From Diplosphaera chodatii (Eukaryota; Chlorophyta; Trebouxiophyceae; Prasiolales; Stichococcaceae): a DNA stretch of 64,000 nucleotides. The translations under genes were made by a program, and so were the position numbers. The stretch lies in the NCBI GenBank assembly GCA_032358165.1, contig JAALGY010000038.1, forward strand, positions 248,001-312,000. The letters are read 5' to 3'. The notes under the pieces are model-generated. The model ran no database searches. It was not told where the DNA came from and worked only from the letters and a program-made list of their open reading frames with translations. Of the stretch, positions 46,870 to 58,022 are shown in pieces; the first letter of the stretch is position 1; the number at the start of each line of letters is the position of its first letter.

Positions 46870-49297
46870 GGCCGGCTGCTGCCACCACCGCCGCTCGTGC
46901 TGCAGCTGCCACTGCTGCTGGCTGTGTGGCGGCTGCTGCCGCGGCTGCTGCGGCGACTCCAGTTGCTGGCGCTGCTGTGGCGGCTGCGGGTGCTGCGGCA
47001 GGGCAGGCTGCGGTGGCAGGTGCGGCTGCAGCGTTAAATGGCTCCTGGGCGGCGGCGGCGGCATGCTGCTGCTGGCGGGCGCCGAGACGAGCGCGGAGCT
47101 GAGGGCTGAGCGCGCCTCTGTCTCCACCGGTGTGGACCGCCACACCTGCGGCTTCTTGCTCCAGGCGGGCGCGTACTGGTAGGGGCCGTAGTACCCGGAC
47201 TCATCCTCGTCGGAGTCGGTCATCTGTGCCTGACACAAGAAACACCGTTAGTGCACGGAAGCCTCGGCGCACTGACCTGCGACACTGCCCCCGTGTCCCC
47301 TTACCATGTCTGATGTGTCCACAGCCCAAGAAACACAAGTCTGCTTGCATGCTGCACAGACGACTTGCAGCCCACCTTGCTTTGTGATGTGTAGTGCACG
47401 AAAGCACCGCCATGTGAAGCGCCGCCATTTGACGCAGCGGCTTTCGACGCAGCGGCGGCGGAGGCTTTGGCGCCTGGAGGCTGCTGGGTGGCTGCTGCTG
47501 CAGTGCCGCGGGCGCGCCCCTCGGGCGGCGACCGGGGACTGAGCGTCGAGCGCGGGGACTCGCCCACCGCCAGCTTGGACAGGCTCTGCATGGCCGCCTG
47601 CAGCCGGGCGGGCGCCTCTGACGGCACAGCGCCAGGCTGGCAGGTGTACAGGCCGCTCCGCTGCAAAGAAAGCAAACATCGAAAATTCACCAATGGGAGT
47701 GCACGGAAGTAAGCTGGCCAGCAGCAGGCGCCCATGAGGTCTGTCGCAGACCCAGAAAGCATCGCCGCAGAAGCGGAGCAATGGTGGCACCGATGCAGAC
47801 ATGCAACCGCCCTGCGACAACCCTTCCTGAGTGCAGCGCAGGAACGGTGCAGCTGCACAGAGGAGTCAGCGGGGGCACCTGCAGGAAGCCGGCGATGGTG
47901 GCGATGACCGAGGCGACCGCCATCTCGCGCACCGTCTGCACCACCTCCAGCACCCCCACCGCCCGGGAGCGCCCCTCGTCCATGAAGACCGGCAGCACCT
48001 GCCGGGCAGGGCCGAGGCTCAGAGCCCCACCCCACACATGAGCGCACCAAACAGTGGAGGGCCTCCTGATGGCGTCCAGCGGACGGGGGGGCTTGCGCGC
48101 ATGAGCAAAGTGTCAGCAGCGGCTGCCAGTTCCCAGTGCTCTGCAGCCCCTGCCTGCGTGACTGCCTGCCATGGTTCCATTTCGCAGTCTGCGCAGGGTT
48201 GTTCACTCCTTCAGAGCGGTTGGACCTACCAGGACACTGTGGACGCGGTCCGGGTCGTCAACCGAAACCGTGCCAGACTCCTTCTGCGGCACCTCCTTCG
48301 ACAGCTCCGGCTGCATGGCGGAAGGAAACTGTTCAGAATGCCCCCACAGCATGGGAAGCCAGCCCGCGATCAGCAGCTCTGAGCGACCGCATCCAGAAGC
48401 GCCGGCGCTGCAAGCGGACGGCTGCTCGAGCGCGCTCAGGAAGCATGCAAGGTGCCGGCTGTGTCGACGAATGAGAGGATGAGACTGCAGGAAGGTAAAT
48501 GTGGTGCACCAGGCCGGAGGTGAACACGCGGCCCGGGGCGCCCAGCAGCTCGGGGCAGGAGGCGTCGGTGCCAAAGCCGTAGCGGCAGGAGATGCAGCGG
48601 AACAGGGCCAGCAGGTCGCCCACGCCCGCCATGCAGAACGGCAGGCCCTGCAGTGGGGCACGTGTGCAGGCTGTCAGCAGCTGGCCTGGGAATGCCAGCT
48701 CGCACGAGTCTTACGGGAAGGCAATGGCAGCGGTCACACTGCGCAGTGGGCAAGGTAGGTACGGAAGCTCGAAGCCACCCTAGCCGCCACCGCTGCGCGT
48801 GAAACACCGTGTTGAGCGCAACGTCATGTTCCCATCAGCTGCCCACACCTTAGTGTGCAGCGCAACGCTGCAGTCCATCTTCAGCTCCGGCAGCCACACC
48901 TGCAGCGCGATTCCCAACCTTGCAGCACCGCCGACTGGGTGCAACTGCTGTGCACGGCTGCCAGACGCGACTGAGACCCGAAGCTTGTCAAACACACGCC
49001 ATGCTAGGCGATCAGTTTGTCTCCGTGTGTGGATCCAACCAGGGGCAGGTCAGGAACAGCTGACGTGCCGAGCTCCACAGCACCAGTACGCACAAGCTTA
49101 TGACTGTTTCAGACCTGGCAAAGCGTGCCGTGGCGCTGCCGCTGCGCGTAGCTCTGGATGTCCAAAACAGCCCGCCAGAGGGCTGAGACGAGCGAGTCGC
49201 CAGGGATTCTCGTCTCGGGGCCGTCGTTGCCTAAGGGCTCGTCCAGCATCGACTCATCCATGCCCTCGCCACTTGGTGACGATGGCTCCGCTTCCAT
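43882..49297 (-). CDS. NLP: NIN-like (NLP/NIT2-type) RWP-RK transcription factor
   Basis: Fourteen exons close in phase: 49115-49297, 48486-48647, 48230-48310, 47879-47998, 47400-47660, 46771-47223, 46513-46609, 46165-46311, 45942-46006, 45499-45649, 44907-45340, 44654-44758, 44222-44483 and 43882-44054; about 897 residues. The N-terminal part resembles the GAF-like domain of NIN-like proteins: GAPGRVFTSGLVHHI and, after a gap, VLPVFMDEGRSRAVGVLEVV. The RWP-RK domain spans about residues 515-563: GKRLKREELEAHFGLGLREA, then GICATTLKRACRRVGI and RWPRR. A 12-residue polyglutamine tract (CTG/CAG run near 46834-46869) and Gln/Pro-rich regions flank it. Family knowledge: in Chlamydomonas NIT2 and plant NLPs, such proteins activate nitrate-assimilation genes in response to nitrate. 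I see no C-terminal PB1 domain. An ATG at 47221-47223 looks like a start but follows an acceptor CAG in phase with the upstream exon, so I treat it as internal. The exons around 48.2-48.6 kb are the least certain. Confidence 0.87.
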
Positions 49298-49921
49298 TGC
49301 CCCCAGAGCTTGTTGCTCGGCTGCACTGCTCGTCACGTGGCTTCCAAGTCTGTCCAGCCTGTGGCGGGCTTGGCCCTCTACGCTAGGCGTTGCTTGCAGA
49401 CCTTCCAACACCTGTTGTAAAGCAGGGCTCAGCAGGCGCGGCAGTGCTACACAACCTGCTGCAACGAGTGTCAGCCAGGTCACGGATGCCGTGAGTCACA
49501 AAAGAGATCTCTCAGCGCGATCGACGGTCCGCAAGCTTGTTGTAGGCTCGGCATGCACAGACCAGCAGCTGAGGCAGCCGTCGCAAGCGCGCTCTGCGGC
49601 CACTGAGCAATGACCTCGGCCCAGTGGCGTTCCTTGGGCAAGTCTCCATGCTGTACTGTAGACGAACATCTGTTACGTACCGCTCCACGCTGGCACAGGG
49701 TTCTGCAGGATCTGCTCGTTGCAAAATTGGACCGGACCCCGCAAGTGCACCGCGGCAGCGCGCAAATTGCAACTGGTACCCACGAAGCACACCCTGATGC
49801 GTAGCCCAAACATCCTCAGATGTGTTTTCCGCCCAGCAAACGCCAGAAGCGTCATTCTTGTGTGTCACACTCGTTGTTCACCACTGGCATGTGCACCTGA
49901 GCGATCGAACGGAAGGCGACC
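49298..49921. promoter_or_regulatory. Divergent promoter, NIN-like factor / NADH-dehydrogenase-like flavoprotein
   Basis: A 0.62-kb gap between two start codons facing away from each other, so both promoters must lie here. No clear TATA box or known element is seen; the assignment is by position. Confidence 0.5.
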
Positions 49922-52900
49922 ATGGCGATCATCGACCGCATCGAGTGTCCGTCGTCCCCTGAGCTTAAACGAGTGGTGATTGTCGGCGCCGGTCCGGGCG
50001 GGCTATCGGCGGCACGCAACCTCAGCAAGGCAGCGAACGTGACCATCATCGACTCGTAAGCAATGATCGGCGCTGCATAGTGCACAACGTGCAAATGCTC
50101 AGGCATATTCTACCTGCATTGCATTGCGTAACAGGCTGCAGTGTATTGCGATTGCCCGTAAGTGGCCCCATGCCCCCTGCCTATCTCAGCACCTGGGCAC
50201 ATCTTGCCCAGCAAAAGACTTGCTTGTCGCAACCAAAGCCTGACGCTACGTCTTCTGTGTTGCAGAAAGGGGTACCATGAGCTCAACTCCGGGACGCTGC
50301 AGATGCTCATGCGGCCGGCGGCGGCGCGCGGCGTGCTGTTCGACTACTCCTGCATCCCCGACATCGGGACCCTGGTGAGCGCTTGCAGCTGACGTTCAGA
50401 TGCGGGAGACTGCACCCAGCTGAGCATTCGTCCCATGATATGCAGCGACGTACAACACCACAGCGGCCGGTGCCTTTGCCTGCGGTCGCACCAGCTGAGA
50501 AAGGCAGGCGTGCACCGTCCTGACTGCCTGCGTGTGATCTGCAGGTGCGCGGCCGGGTTGCGGCTGTGCGGGAGCGCGCCGTGGAGCTGGAGACGGGCGC
50601 GGTGTTCGCCTTCGATTACCTCATCCTGGCGCCCGGCTCCACGTACGCGGACAACGCCATCAAGGATGTGGGCGGCACCGCGGCGGAGCGGCGGGCGCTC
50701 ATTCAGGCAGGACTTAGGGGGCTAGGAAATGACGGTACTGCTTCACATTGGCTCAGCATGCTGCGCCGATGAGTGCCTGAGAGCAGATGCTATATGGTGC
50801 CTTGTTCGCGCTGGAACATGAAAATGCCCATGTATCAAGGGAGCTGAGCAATCCTGCACGCATGCGGGAGGCGCCGATGCCTGATTGGTGTTGTGGCGCA
50901 CTGGTGCAGGCGGAGCACGAGCGGCTGGCCGCGGCGCGCAGCGTGCTCATCATCGGCGGCGGCATCGTGGGCGTCGAGCTTGCTGGCGAGGTGGGTGTCG
51001 CGTCATCGACATGCCATGCTAGCGAGCACTGCATGCCAACATGCAGGGCATTTTAGGCATTCGTCGTGTGCCAAAGATGCCCCTGCATTTGCTCGAGTGG
51101 GTCGCGTGGTGATGATGGGCACCCTGTGTGTAGCAGAGCACCTTGGCGTCCATTTTGGCTGCCGCGAAATGCAGGTGGTCACGCACATGGCACCCGGCAA
51201 GGCCGTCACGCTGGTGACGTCGCGCGACCGGCTGATCGCGGACAAGCCCGGCGACATCGGGCAGCGGGCGCAGGCGTGGCTGGAGAAGCGCGGCGTCCAG
51301 GTGAGGACCTGCTCCAGACTGGGTCCCTCTGCATCAACCGATACCTGCGTCGATGAAAGCGCTGAGAGGCAGGTTGTCTGATTTGGCCGTAGGACTAGTG
51401 CAGCCGCAGATTCTCCCTGGAGCCCACTACCTGTGTCGAGCATGGTCATGTGTAGCAGACTCTTGTGTGGGAGGCTTAATCCCGATCAGCCATGGCAGCG
51501 GACATTCGTTTGCCGTCAACAGTGGTGGCAGAGCACGGCAGCCCAACCAGCGCTGTTTGAGGTGCTGCAGTACCAGTAAGTGTCAACGATTCCCCAGTCG
51601 TTGAGGTGCTACACTGATTTCTGGTCATCCTGCAGGTGGTGTGCAATACGCGTGCGGTGAAGGCAGCCGATGGCACGTACAGCACACCTGACGGTCGGCC
51701 GCTGGCGGGCGACGTCACATACATGACGGTGGGCGGCAGGCCCAACACAGCGTTCCTGCGGGGCGGCAGCATACCGCTGGACCAGAGGAACCACATACAG
51801 GTGCTCGCAGTGCCTGAAGAGCGAGTGCTCAGCATGCTGACATGGACCTGTCGACTGAAAGCCTGTGGGCAACATGCAGTGATGATGCTGTTACATTGCA
51901 TCATCTGCAGAGTGTTGGCCGCTGCTGGTCATGCAGGGGAGCAGACCAGCCTGCCGCAGCAAAGTGACCCACTCACGAAGTGGTGCACTGTGCAGGTGGA
52001 CCACCATTTGCGGGTCATCGGTCACCAGCGGGTGTTTGCTGTGGGCGACGCCACCGATGTGCCGGAGACCAAGCTGGGCTACCTGGCCAAGGCACAGGTG
52101 CTGCCCCATACACGCTCGACTGGGGCTGAAAAGCAGTGGCCGATCGTTATGCGTACACAAGCGCCGCTACATCAATGCTGTGCTGCACCCTCCAGTGCAG
52201 GAAGGCTGTGACCTGGTGCTCTGGTGCACTTGGCATGACCACGCTCTAATAGCGACATCAGCAGCAAGCCTCCTATTTCCTGCTACAGGGCCGGCTGGCG
52301 GCGGCTAACATCCTGGCGCTGATGGCGGCAGGCGACAGCCCGGCACAGCCGCCGGTGCTGACAGCCTGGGAGAACCATGGCGGCTACGAGTTCATTAGCG
52401 GGTCCGCCATGCTGGTGAGTTTCTTGCTTTTGCAGCGCACACATCTGTGAGCGCCTGCCAGCGACCGGAGGACAGGACAGACACAACTTTGTCAGGTCCC
52501 TGTGCAGCAGGCTGTGCGGCGCTGCTGCGGCATCATCAAGTTGGGTGCGGGGCCCTTGCACAGTCTGCTCACTGCAACGTGCCAGTGGCAGGACTGAGGC
52601 TGGTGCTGCACTGGGCAGGTGACGCTCGGGCGCGACGACGGCGTGGCGCAGGGCTGGTTCAACATGTGGCTGCGCATGATGGGCCCCGAGGGCTGGTTCC
52701 CGGGGTGGCTCAGGGCCAAGGTGGGTTGCGGAGCGGCTGCAGCCACCGATGTCAGCTGCCGTGCACCTGCTGCATGCATGGTGCATGTTCGCCCACATGC
52801 AGCTAGCGCGCAGTCCTGCGCGGTGCAAGCAAGCCCGCAGTGCAAGCCGGCTGTGGGCGGTCATATTGCAGGCCGGTGCTGATCGGCTCTCATTTTTGAC

Positions 52901-53028
52901 TGGCCGCGCAGGCGGCCTTCACGCAGCGCTCCCGCAGCGAGCTGGGCCTGGACGAGCTAGAGCGGCAGCTGTCCGCGGCGCGGGTGGTGGACACCGACCG
53001 CCGCATCATCGATCACGTGCCGCACTGA
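49922..53028 (+). CDS. FSP1/AIFM2-like (type II NADH dehydrogenase-like) flavoprotein
   Basis: Ten exons close in phase: 49922-50055, 50266-50374, 50545-50706, 50910-50990, 51175-51300, 51636-51800, 51996-52097, 52289-52414, 52619-52720 and 52912-53028; 407 residues. FAD-binding motif VVIVGAGPGGLSAARNL lies at about residues 18-34; the NAD(P)H Rossmann motif VLIIGGGIVGVELAGE at about 147-162; the C-terminal flavin motif VFAV GDATD at about 272-280, followed by PETKLGYLAKAQ. This is the pyridine nucleotide-disulphide oxidoreductase fold of AIFM2/FSP1, NDH-2 and plant monodehydroascorbate-like enzymes; FSP1/NDH-2-type proteins pass electrons from NAD(P)H to quinones. No targeting peptide and no Gly2 for myristoylation are visible, so the membrane or compartment is unclear. 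Intron 3 begins with GC rather than GT. The exact substrate is not deducible. Confidence 0.88.
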
Positions 53029-53557
53029 CCGCTGCGCACCAGAGCTGGCGGGCTGCGCCGGCGGCCGCAATGGCAGGCCGCGCCGACACTTGCCAGGGGT
53101 TGGCGCCGCGTGTCAGCGCTCGAGCGTGCCATGTACAGTATGGCCTAGCTGTTAAGGTGGCACCTGACGTTGCTTGAGCACGAATCTGTATTCTGTTGCC
53201 CCGGTCGGTCTCATCTGTGGTTTTGCATGCCCCCTGCATGCTGGCTCTTGGACGCTGCAAAATGGACTGAGTGATCGAGATTGCCATTGCACCTCTCAAG
53301 CACGAGAGCTAAACGCTACTTCCGCTGTATGTCCTGCAACGACTGTAGTCTCAACGTAAGAGTAAGGTTTGCAAGGTGCACCTGGTTACACACGCACCCT
53401 GCACGTGGCCGGAGCACTTCTGACACGCTGGGCCTCAGCAGCGCGATCTTTCCTGATCTCAGTCGCATTTCATGTCATCCACCTTGCTGCAGAAGTTCGG
53501 CCAGTGCGCCTCATACTCCGCACATTAGATCCCTGGGTGGCGAGTGAGCAGCACGCG
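53029..53557. other. Spacer between flavoprotein and FHA genes
   Basis: 0.53 kb without a credible frame; should contain the flavoprotein 3' untranslated region and the FHA gene promoter. Confidence 0.4.
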
Positions 53558-55199
53558 ATGGCAGGCTTTGGGCTCACGTCTGCAACGCGACGGCTTGCGG
53601 GTGGCCCAGGTCGGCAGACGATGATTGTGACATTCTGTCGTGCACGGCGCAGGCCCCGAGCAGCATACTTGCCCTTAGATGGCTGTGCATCTGCAGAGTG
53701 CTGCACGCACGCAACAGCTTCTGCTGACCTGGGCCCAAATTGACCTTCACAGATCTCCTAGGCCTTTGAGTGATCCATCAACGGCCTGGCAGAATTGAGG
53801 GCCGATGAATCTGTATCATCATGCAGGGCGTGGCACACGCCGTCCCGCCCGCCGCCCCTGCGGGCGGACCGTCACCCGCAATGCTCTTGTGCTGGTGCCA
53901 ACAGGTGCCAGCGCAACATTGTAAGAGCGCACCATGCGCGTTCTGACATCCGCGTCACCGTCAAGGCACCCTTAGCCCAAGGCAGAGTCAGGACCAACCT
54001 TATAAGAGTGTGTGCTTTGTTGCGGCTGCAGGCGATGGATCGTCCTCACACTTGAGAGCCTCTGTGAAGGTGCCGGGCGAGCTTGAGTTGGGCAGCGGCT
54101 CAGCGACTCTGCAGGTGCGTCCATACTGGGCAGTCGGTCGCGGTGTGCAAGGCTGTCACGCCCATGTGCTGATGCAGCGCACTCGGCAACTGGTTCCTTG
54201 CAGGGTTTGTACAGTCGCATCACATGTCAGCCAGTGCCAGATTCACGTGCATGACCACGTTGAGACCGGTCGCATGCTGCCCGCCTAACCGGAATCTGTG
54301 CTACTGGCGGCATGGCAGGTGGGCGGCGCTGCTACGGCTGACCTCATCGTGGACGTGCCCACTGTGTCATCCAAGCATGCAACCCTGACTATCAGTGGGC
54401 TTTCCTTGCTCCCCTGCTCTTAACAGTCCGAGCAGTCAAACATTGTGCATGGCTTGGCGTAGGTGCCTCATAATGTGCACATGGAATACTGGTGCCTGCA
54501 TGGCCCTTCCATGACAGGCAAGAGCAGGGCTGCATGGCCCTCATTCCCGCTGTCTGATGGTGACGCAGCTCAGACAGCAACGCTGCTGTGCACAGGCGAC
54601 GGCAGGGTGCAGGTGACGGACCTGGGGTCCATGAATGGTACCACCATCGGGTGCGCCTTGGCATGCCTGCTGTTGGATCGCATTTCAGACGACTGCAGCA
54701 CATTGTGTGCCACAGCACATTGTGTGCCGATGTCAGGTGATCAAACAGGCAGCAGTGTTCACCAAAACAAGGGTGACTTGTTTCACTGGAGCCTGTGCAT
54801 GCAGCAGCCAGACTGCAGAACTCCTGCTCCACACAAAGGTATTGACTACGGAGTGCGGGAGCAGCGCAGGGGTCAGAAGCTAAAGCCGCAGCAGCCGCAG
54901 GAGCTGCCAGTCGGAGCGGAAGTGTCCTTCGGTAAGGCCCAGTTGCTTGGAAGAGCGACCTAGAAATAACATGACAGACTGCACCAGACAGTGGCAGCAC
55001 CACATATGTAAGATGCACCTGAGGGAAGGATCCGGATAGCCTCCCACTACTGCGTACTCGCACTTGGCGTCAGCAGGGGTCAACAGTGTGGTACCCTTAT
55101 GGTGCAGGCGATGACCACCTAGCGCTGTTCAAGCTTGAGGACCGCCCCAGCAGCGACATCAGCGCCCCACCCGCTGCCGAGACCACTCGCAGCAGCTGA
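53558..55199 (+). CDS. FHA-domain protein
   Basis: Exons 54032-54114, 54319-54390, 54518-54650, 54870-54931 and 55108-55199 close in phase; the probable first exon begins at 53558 (MAGFGLTSATRRLAGGP). The FHA domain is covered almost entirely: ADLIVDVPTVSSKHATL (Ser-Ser-Lys-His phosphothreonine loop), VTDLGSMNGTTIG (the D..S.NGT signature), ELPVGAEVSFG and GDDHLALFKLE. Family knowledge: FHA domains bind phosphothreonine peptides. The order and the short protein (about 180 residues) resemble plant SMAD/FHA proteins of chloroplasts, but the short Arg/Ala-rich N-terminus is not enough to assign plastid import. It is convergent with PGR5, a thylakoid protein. The start exon and its donor (two in-phase choices near 53601-53610) are uncertain. 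Confidence 0.75.
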
Positions 55200-55748
55200 G
55201 ACTGAAGTGTTTGCATGGCGTTCGTGTGGCAACTTGACACCATGACGATAAGCGACACTCCTGCAGTGGTCCCAGCAGTGTGGGGTGCATTTGTGGCACC
55301 ACTGGTGCAGCTCGTGCCGGATGACAGCTGCAGGCAAGGGGCATCAATGCAGGGCTTGTGCAGTGGACTTGTCACACATGCATGCCTTCTTAGAGGGTTG
55401 GCCTGCAAAAGGTTCTGCCTGTACAATGTGGTGTCCCCAATACCAACTCTGTCTGACGACAATGAAATGCCAGAACCGGCCGACCTAGCTCACAGCCCAG
55501 CAGAGTTGATGCGGCTCATGCCTCAACAACCCTTGTCACCCCCAGCAAATCTGTCCAGCCACTTCTGATGCCGACCAACTGTTGTGGAGTAGTCTTCCAG
55601 AATACGGTAGGGAGCGATGTATGTGGTACCGTCAGCTCGGTTCTGCAGTCGCACAGCAACACCCAGCACAGCTGCCCGCTGTCCGCACAGCCGCCAGCCC
55701 CTCGCCGCTGCACCCTGCCGACCAGCTGACCCGCTGCATGGCCCAGCT
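55200..55748. other. Convergent spacer, FHA / PGR5 genes
   Basis: 0.55 kb between two stop codons; holds both 3' untranslated regions. The 130-150-codon minus-strand frames here overlap the PGR5 3' end in other frames and show no family signature. Confidence 0.45.
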
Positions 55749-57188
55749 TCATGCCAAAAACCTGCAATGTCACACCGATGGGAGATGAGCCCTGATGACT
55801 TGCATAGACGACCAGCCCTGAGAAGGTAAAACCACACAGCAGCCGAAGCCGGGGATGCGCTGGTGCAGCAGCACTCACCCGAGTTTCTCGCCGTTCTTCT
55901 TCGCAGTCTGCGACGACACCAAGCAGCATGATCAGTCAGACTTATCGCTTGATGCTGCTGGTTCGCAGGCACAGTATCTCAAAGGTGCAGACCAGCAAGA
56001 AAACAAGCATTGCTGCTGGCAGCTCCCATGCTGAAGCTGCACGCATGAACAGCCGACGGCGCCAGCCAGCTGGCGGTGGTCACGCACCCTGATCAGGCCC
56101 TGCGCCTGCTGGGTGCTGGCGCCCAGGTACCTCGTCGTGAAGTCCTTGATGACTGCAGGAAGCAAGCAGGGCGTGAACTACGTCGAAGCTTGCCTGGCCC
56201 GGAGACGCCCTCATATCCCATGGTGCACAACACAACATGAAAGCAGCCCCTCCAGCACGATGTGCGCTACTCGCCGTGAAGCATATGCATGTTCATGCCT
56301 CATGATCAGCTTTGGCACAGCGCTGCAACCTGCTGACGCAGCACACACAGGACCGCTGTGGCTGCTGCCACACCCACCTTGCGAGTGCAGCGAGATGGCC
56401 TTGCCGCGCAGCTTGTTGAACTCCTTCTTGCCGACCAAGTCACGCGTGACGCGCACAATCGGCGCGAATGGCCCTGTGGCGCCCTTGTTTCCCATGCGTG
56501 TCACCTGCCGCCGGGGGCTGTCTGCAGCAAGCAAGGACACACAAATGCTCAGTACCGTGCGCTGCCACTGGTGCACACTTTGGGCACCCTGCGCTTATAC
56601 CAGCCACGTTGCTGCGCCTGACGGATCCGCGGCAAGCTTGATGTTGGCATGCATGAAGAGGTGATCAATTGGAACGCAGCGATCAAACAAATAAATCTGC
56701 ATTGCCTGTGCTGTCCCCATGGTGTCTGGCGGTGCTGCGGGGGGTACACACCACAGCTGCGCAGGTGGCGTGGTGCTGCTGGCTGGTGCCGCTGCAGCCA
56801 GACGCGTGGTGATGGCAGGACACAAGCGTTCGAGGCGCGTACAGGTCTGGATCCATTGCTGCCATACATGCTGCGGTAGAGGCAGCGCTGTAGGTGAGAG
56901 AGTCATGAGATCGCCGTATCCGTCGCAGCAGCCGCACGTCTCACCTGCACTGGTTTGCCCCTCCAGCAGCGGGCTAGCCGGCAGCGCCGCGCCAGCAAAG
57001 CTGTTGCAGCTGCATCCTCGGATGGCACTGCTGGCTGAAGATGAGAGCAGCACCGCCTGCTGCTGCGGCGGCCGCCTGGCCTGTCTGAGCTGGTAGGCGC
57101 CGGCTGAGAGGCCCACGCCTCCGTGATGCGCTGCCGCCCTGTGCTGTGTGTGCGATACAAAGGGTCTGGAGCAGACCACAGGCTGCAT
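55749..57188 (-). CDS. PGR5: PGR5 (proton gradient regulation 5), chloroplast precursor
   Basis: Five exons close in phase: 56945-57188, 56378-56521, 56088-56152, 55879-55907 and a 13-base last exon 55749-55761; about 164 residues. The mature part is unmistakable: GPFAPIVRVTRDLVGKKEFN, KLRGKAISLHSQVIKDF, TQQAQGLIR, AKKNGEKLG and the terminal FLA. The first exon supplies an Ala/Ser/Gln-rich segment of about 80 residues (SSSASSAIRGCSCNSFAGAA) suited to a chloroplast transit peptide. Family knowledge: PGR5, with PGRL1, is needed for ferredoxin-dependent cyclic electron flow around photosystem I and for building the proton gradient that protects PSI in fluctuating light; it is peripheral to the stromal side of thylakoids. 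The substitution of T for L in TAKKNGEK and the loop TTRYLGASTQQA differ from my memory of land-plant PGR5. The start codon at 57188 is the first ATG in frame. Confidence 0.95.
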
Positions 57189-58022
57189 CGCAACACCGTG
57201 TCCCGTCTCCTGTGGAGATTAGACCGCCGCTTGCTGCAAAACGGCACCGAGAGCAGATTCGAGAGCCACAGCAGTGAGATCACGCAAGGTCGCAGACGCA
57301 AAGGTGGTGCATGCGCACTGCACAACCAGTGGCCACAGTGTTATGGGCATGGGGAAGATAAAGGTGCAGATTGGATGACGTCAAAACGAGGGCTTTGGGA
57401 CGGCTCCTTTCACAGCGAGTGGGAAGCCCTTAAAAGGTGCAGGCCTACCCGCATGCACAGCACCGTTACTATCAAGTGTTGAACCCTCTTTGCCATGTCC
57501 GGGTCGACTTGCTTACCTTTCGTCGTCGACATCATGGACGCATCCATCGCCAGATGCTAGCTCTGATAACATTGGGCCAACCGGCGCACGGAATTGGATC
57601 AACTGCACATGGACCCAGTTTCGAGGGCAATGCTGTTACATCTGTGCTTGTAGCATCTGATGACTTGGCGAGAGAGTGCTGCTGTCTAGGCCAGAGGCTT
57701 TTGCTACCTGCATCGCAGTAGTTGGGTATTGCGCACAGCGCAACAAGCGGCGGTCGCATCCATAGGCGTACATCTTACAGACCCCATAAACATCTGCCGC
57801 ATTCCATGCAGACCGGCCCCGATAGCAGGTGTAGGCCCAGCAAACAAGAGACAATGTGTTGCACCGGAAAGGTTGGCGCATGCTCAGCCCCCTGCTCACC
57901 TCGCACAGCATGCGCAGCAGGGGCACAACCTTGGACGCTTCGCAGGTGTCGGTAAGCCTGCATTCTCACCATCACCGGCCACTGCACGCACAATATCATG
58001 CAGCTCTTGCTGCCTCGATAGC
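57189..58022. other. Divergent spacer, PGR5 / F-box gene
   Basis: 0.83 kb between divergent start codons and therefore containing both promoters. Short frames only; no recognised element. Confidence 0.45.

Noticed and set aside
46771..47223. Separate RWP-RK gene starting at ATG 47223
   Set aside because: The ATG follows CACAG, and the upstream exon 47400-47660 ends in the same phase; upstream exons carry the GAF-like domain expected of NIN-like proteins, so one gene is simpler.
55516..55972. Overlapping minus-strand frames of 137-149 codons at the PGR5 3' end
   Set aside because: They run through the PGR5 introns in other frames and contain none of the conserved residues.
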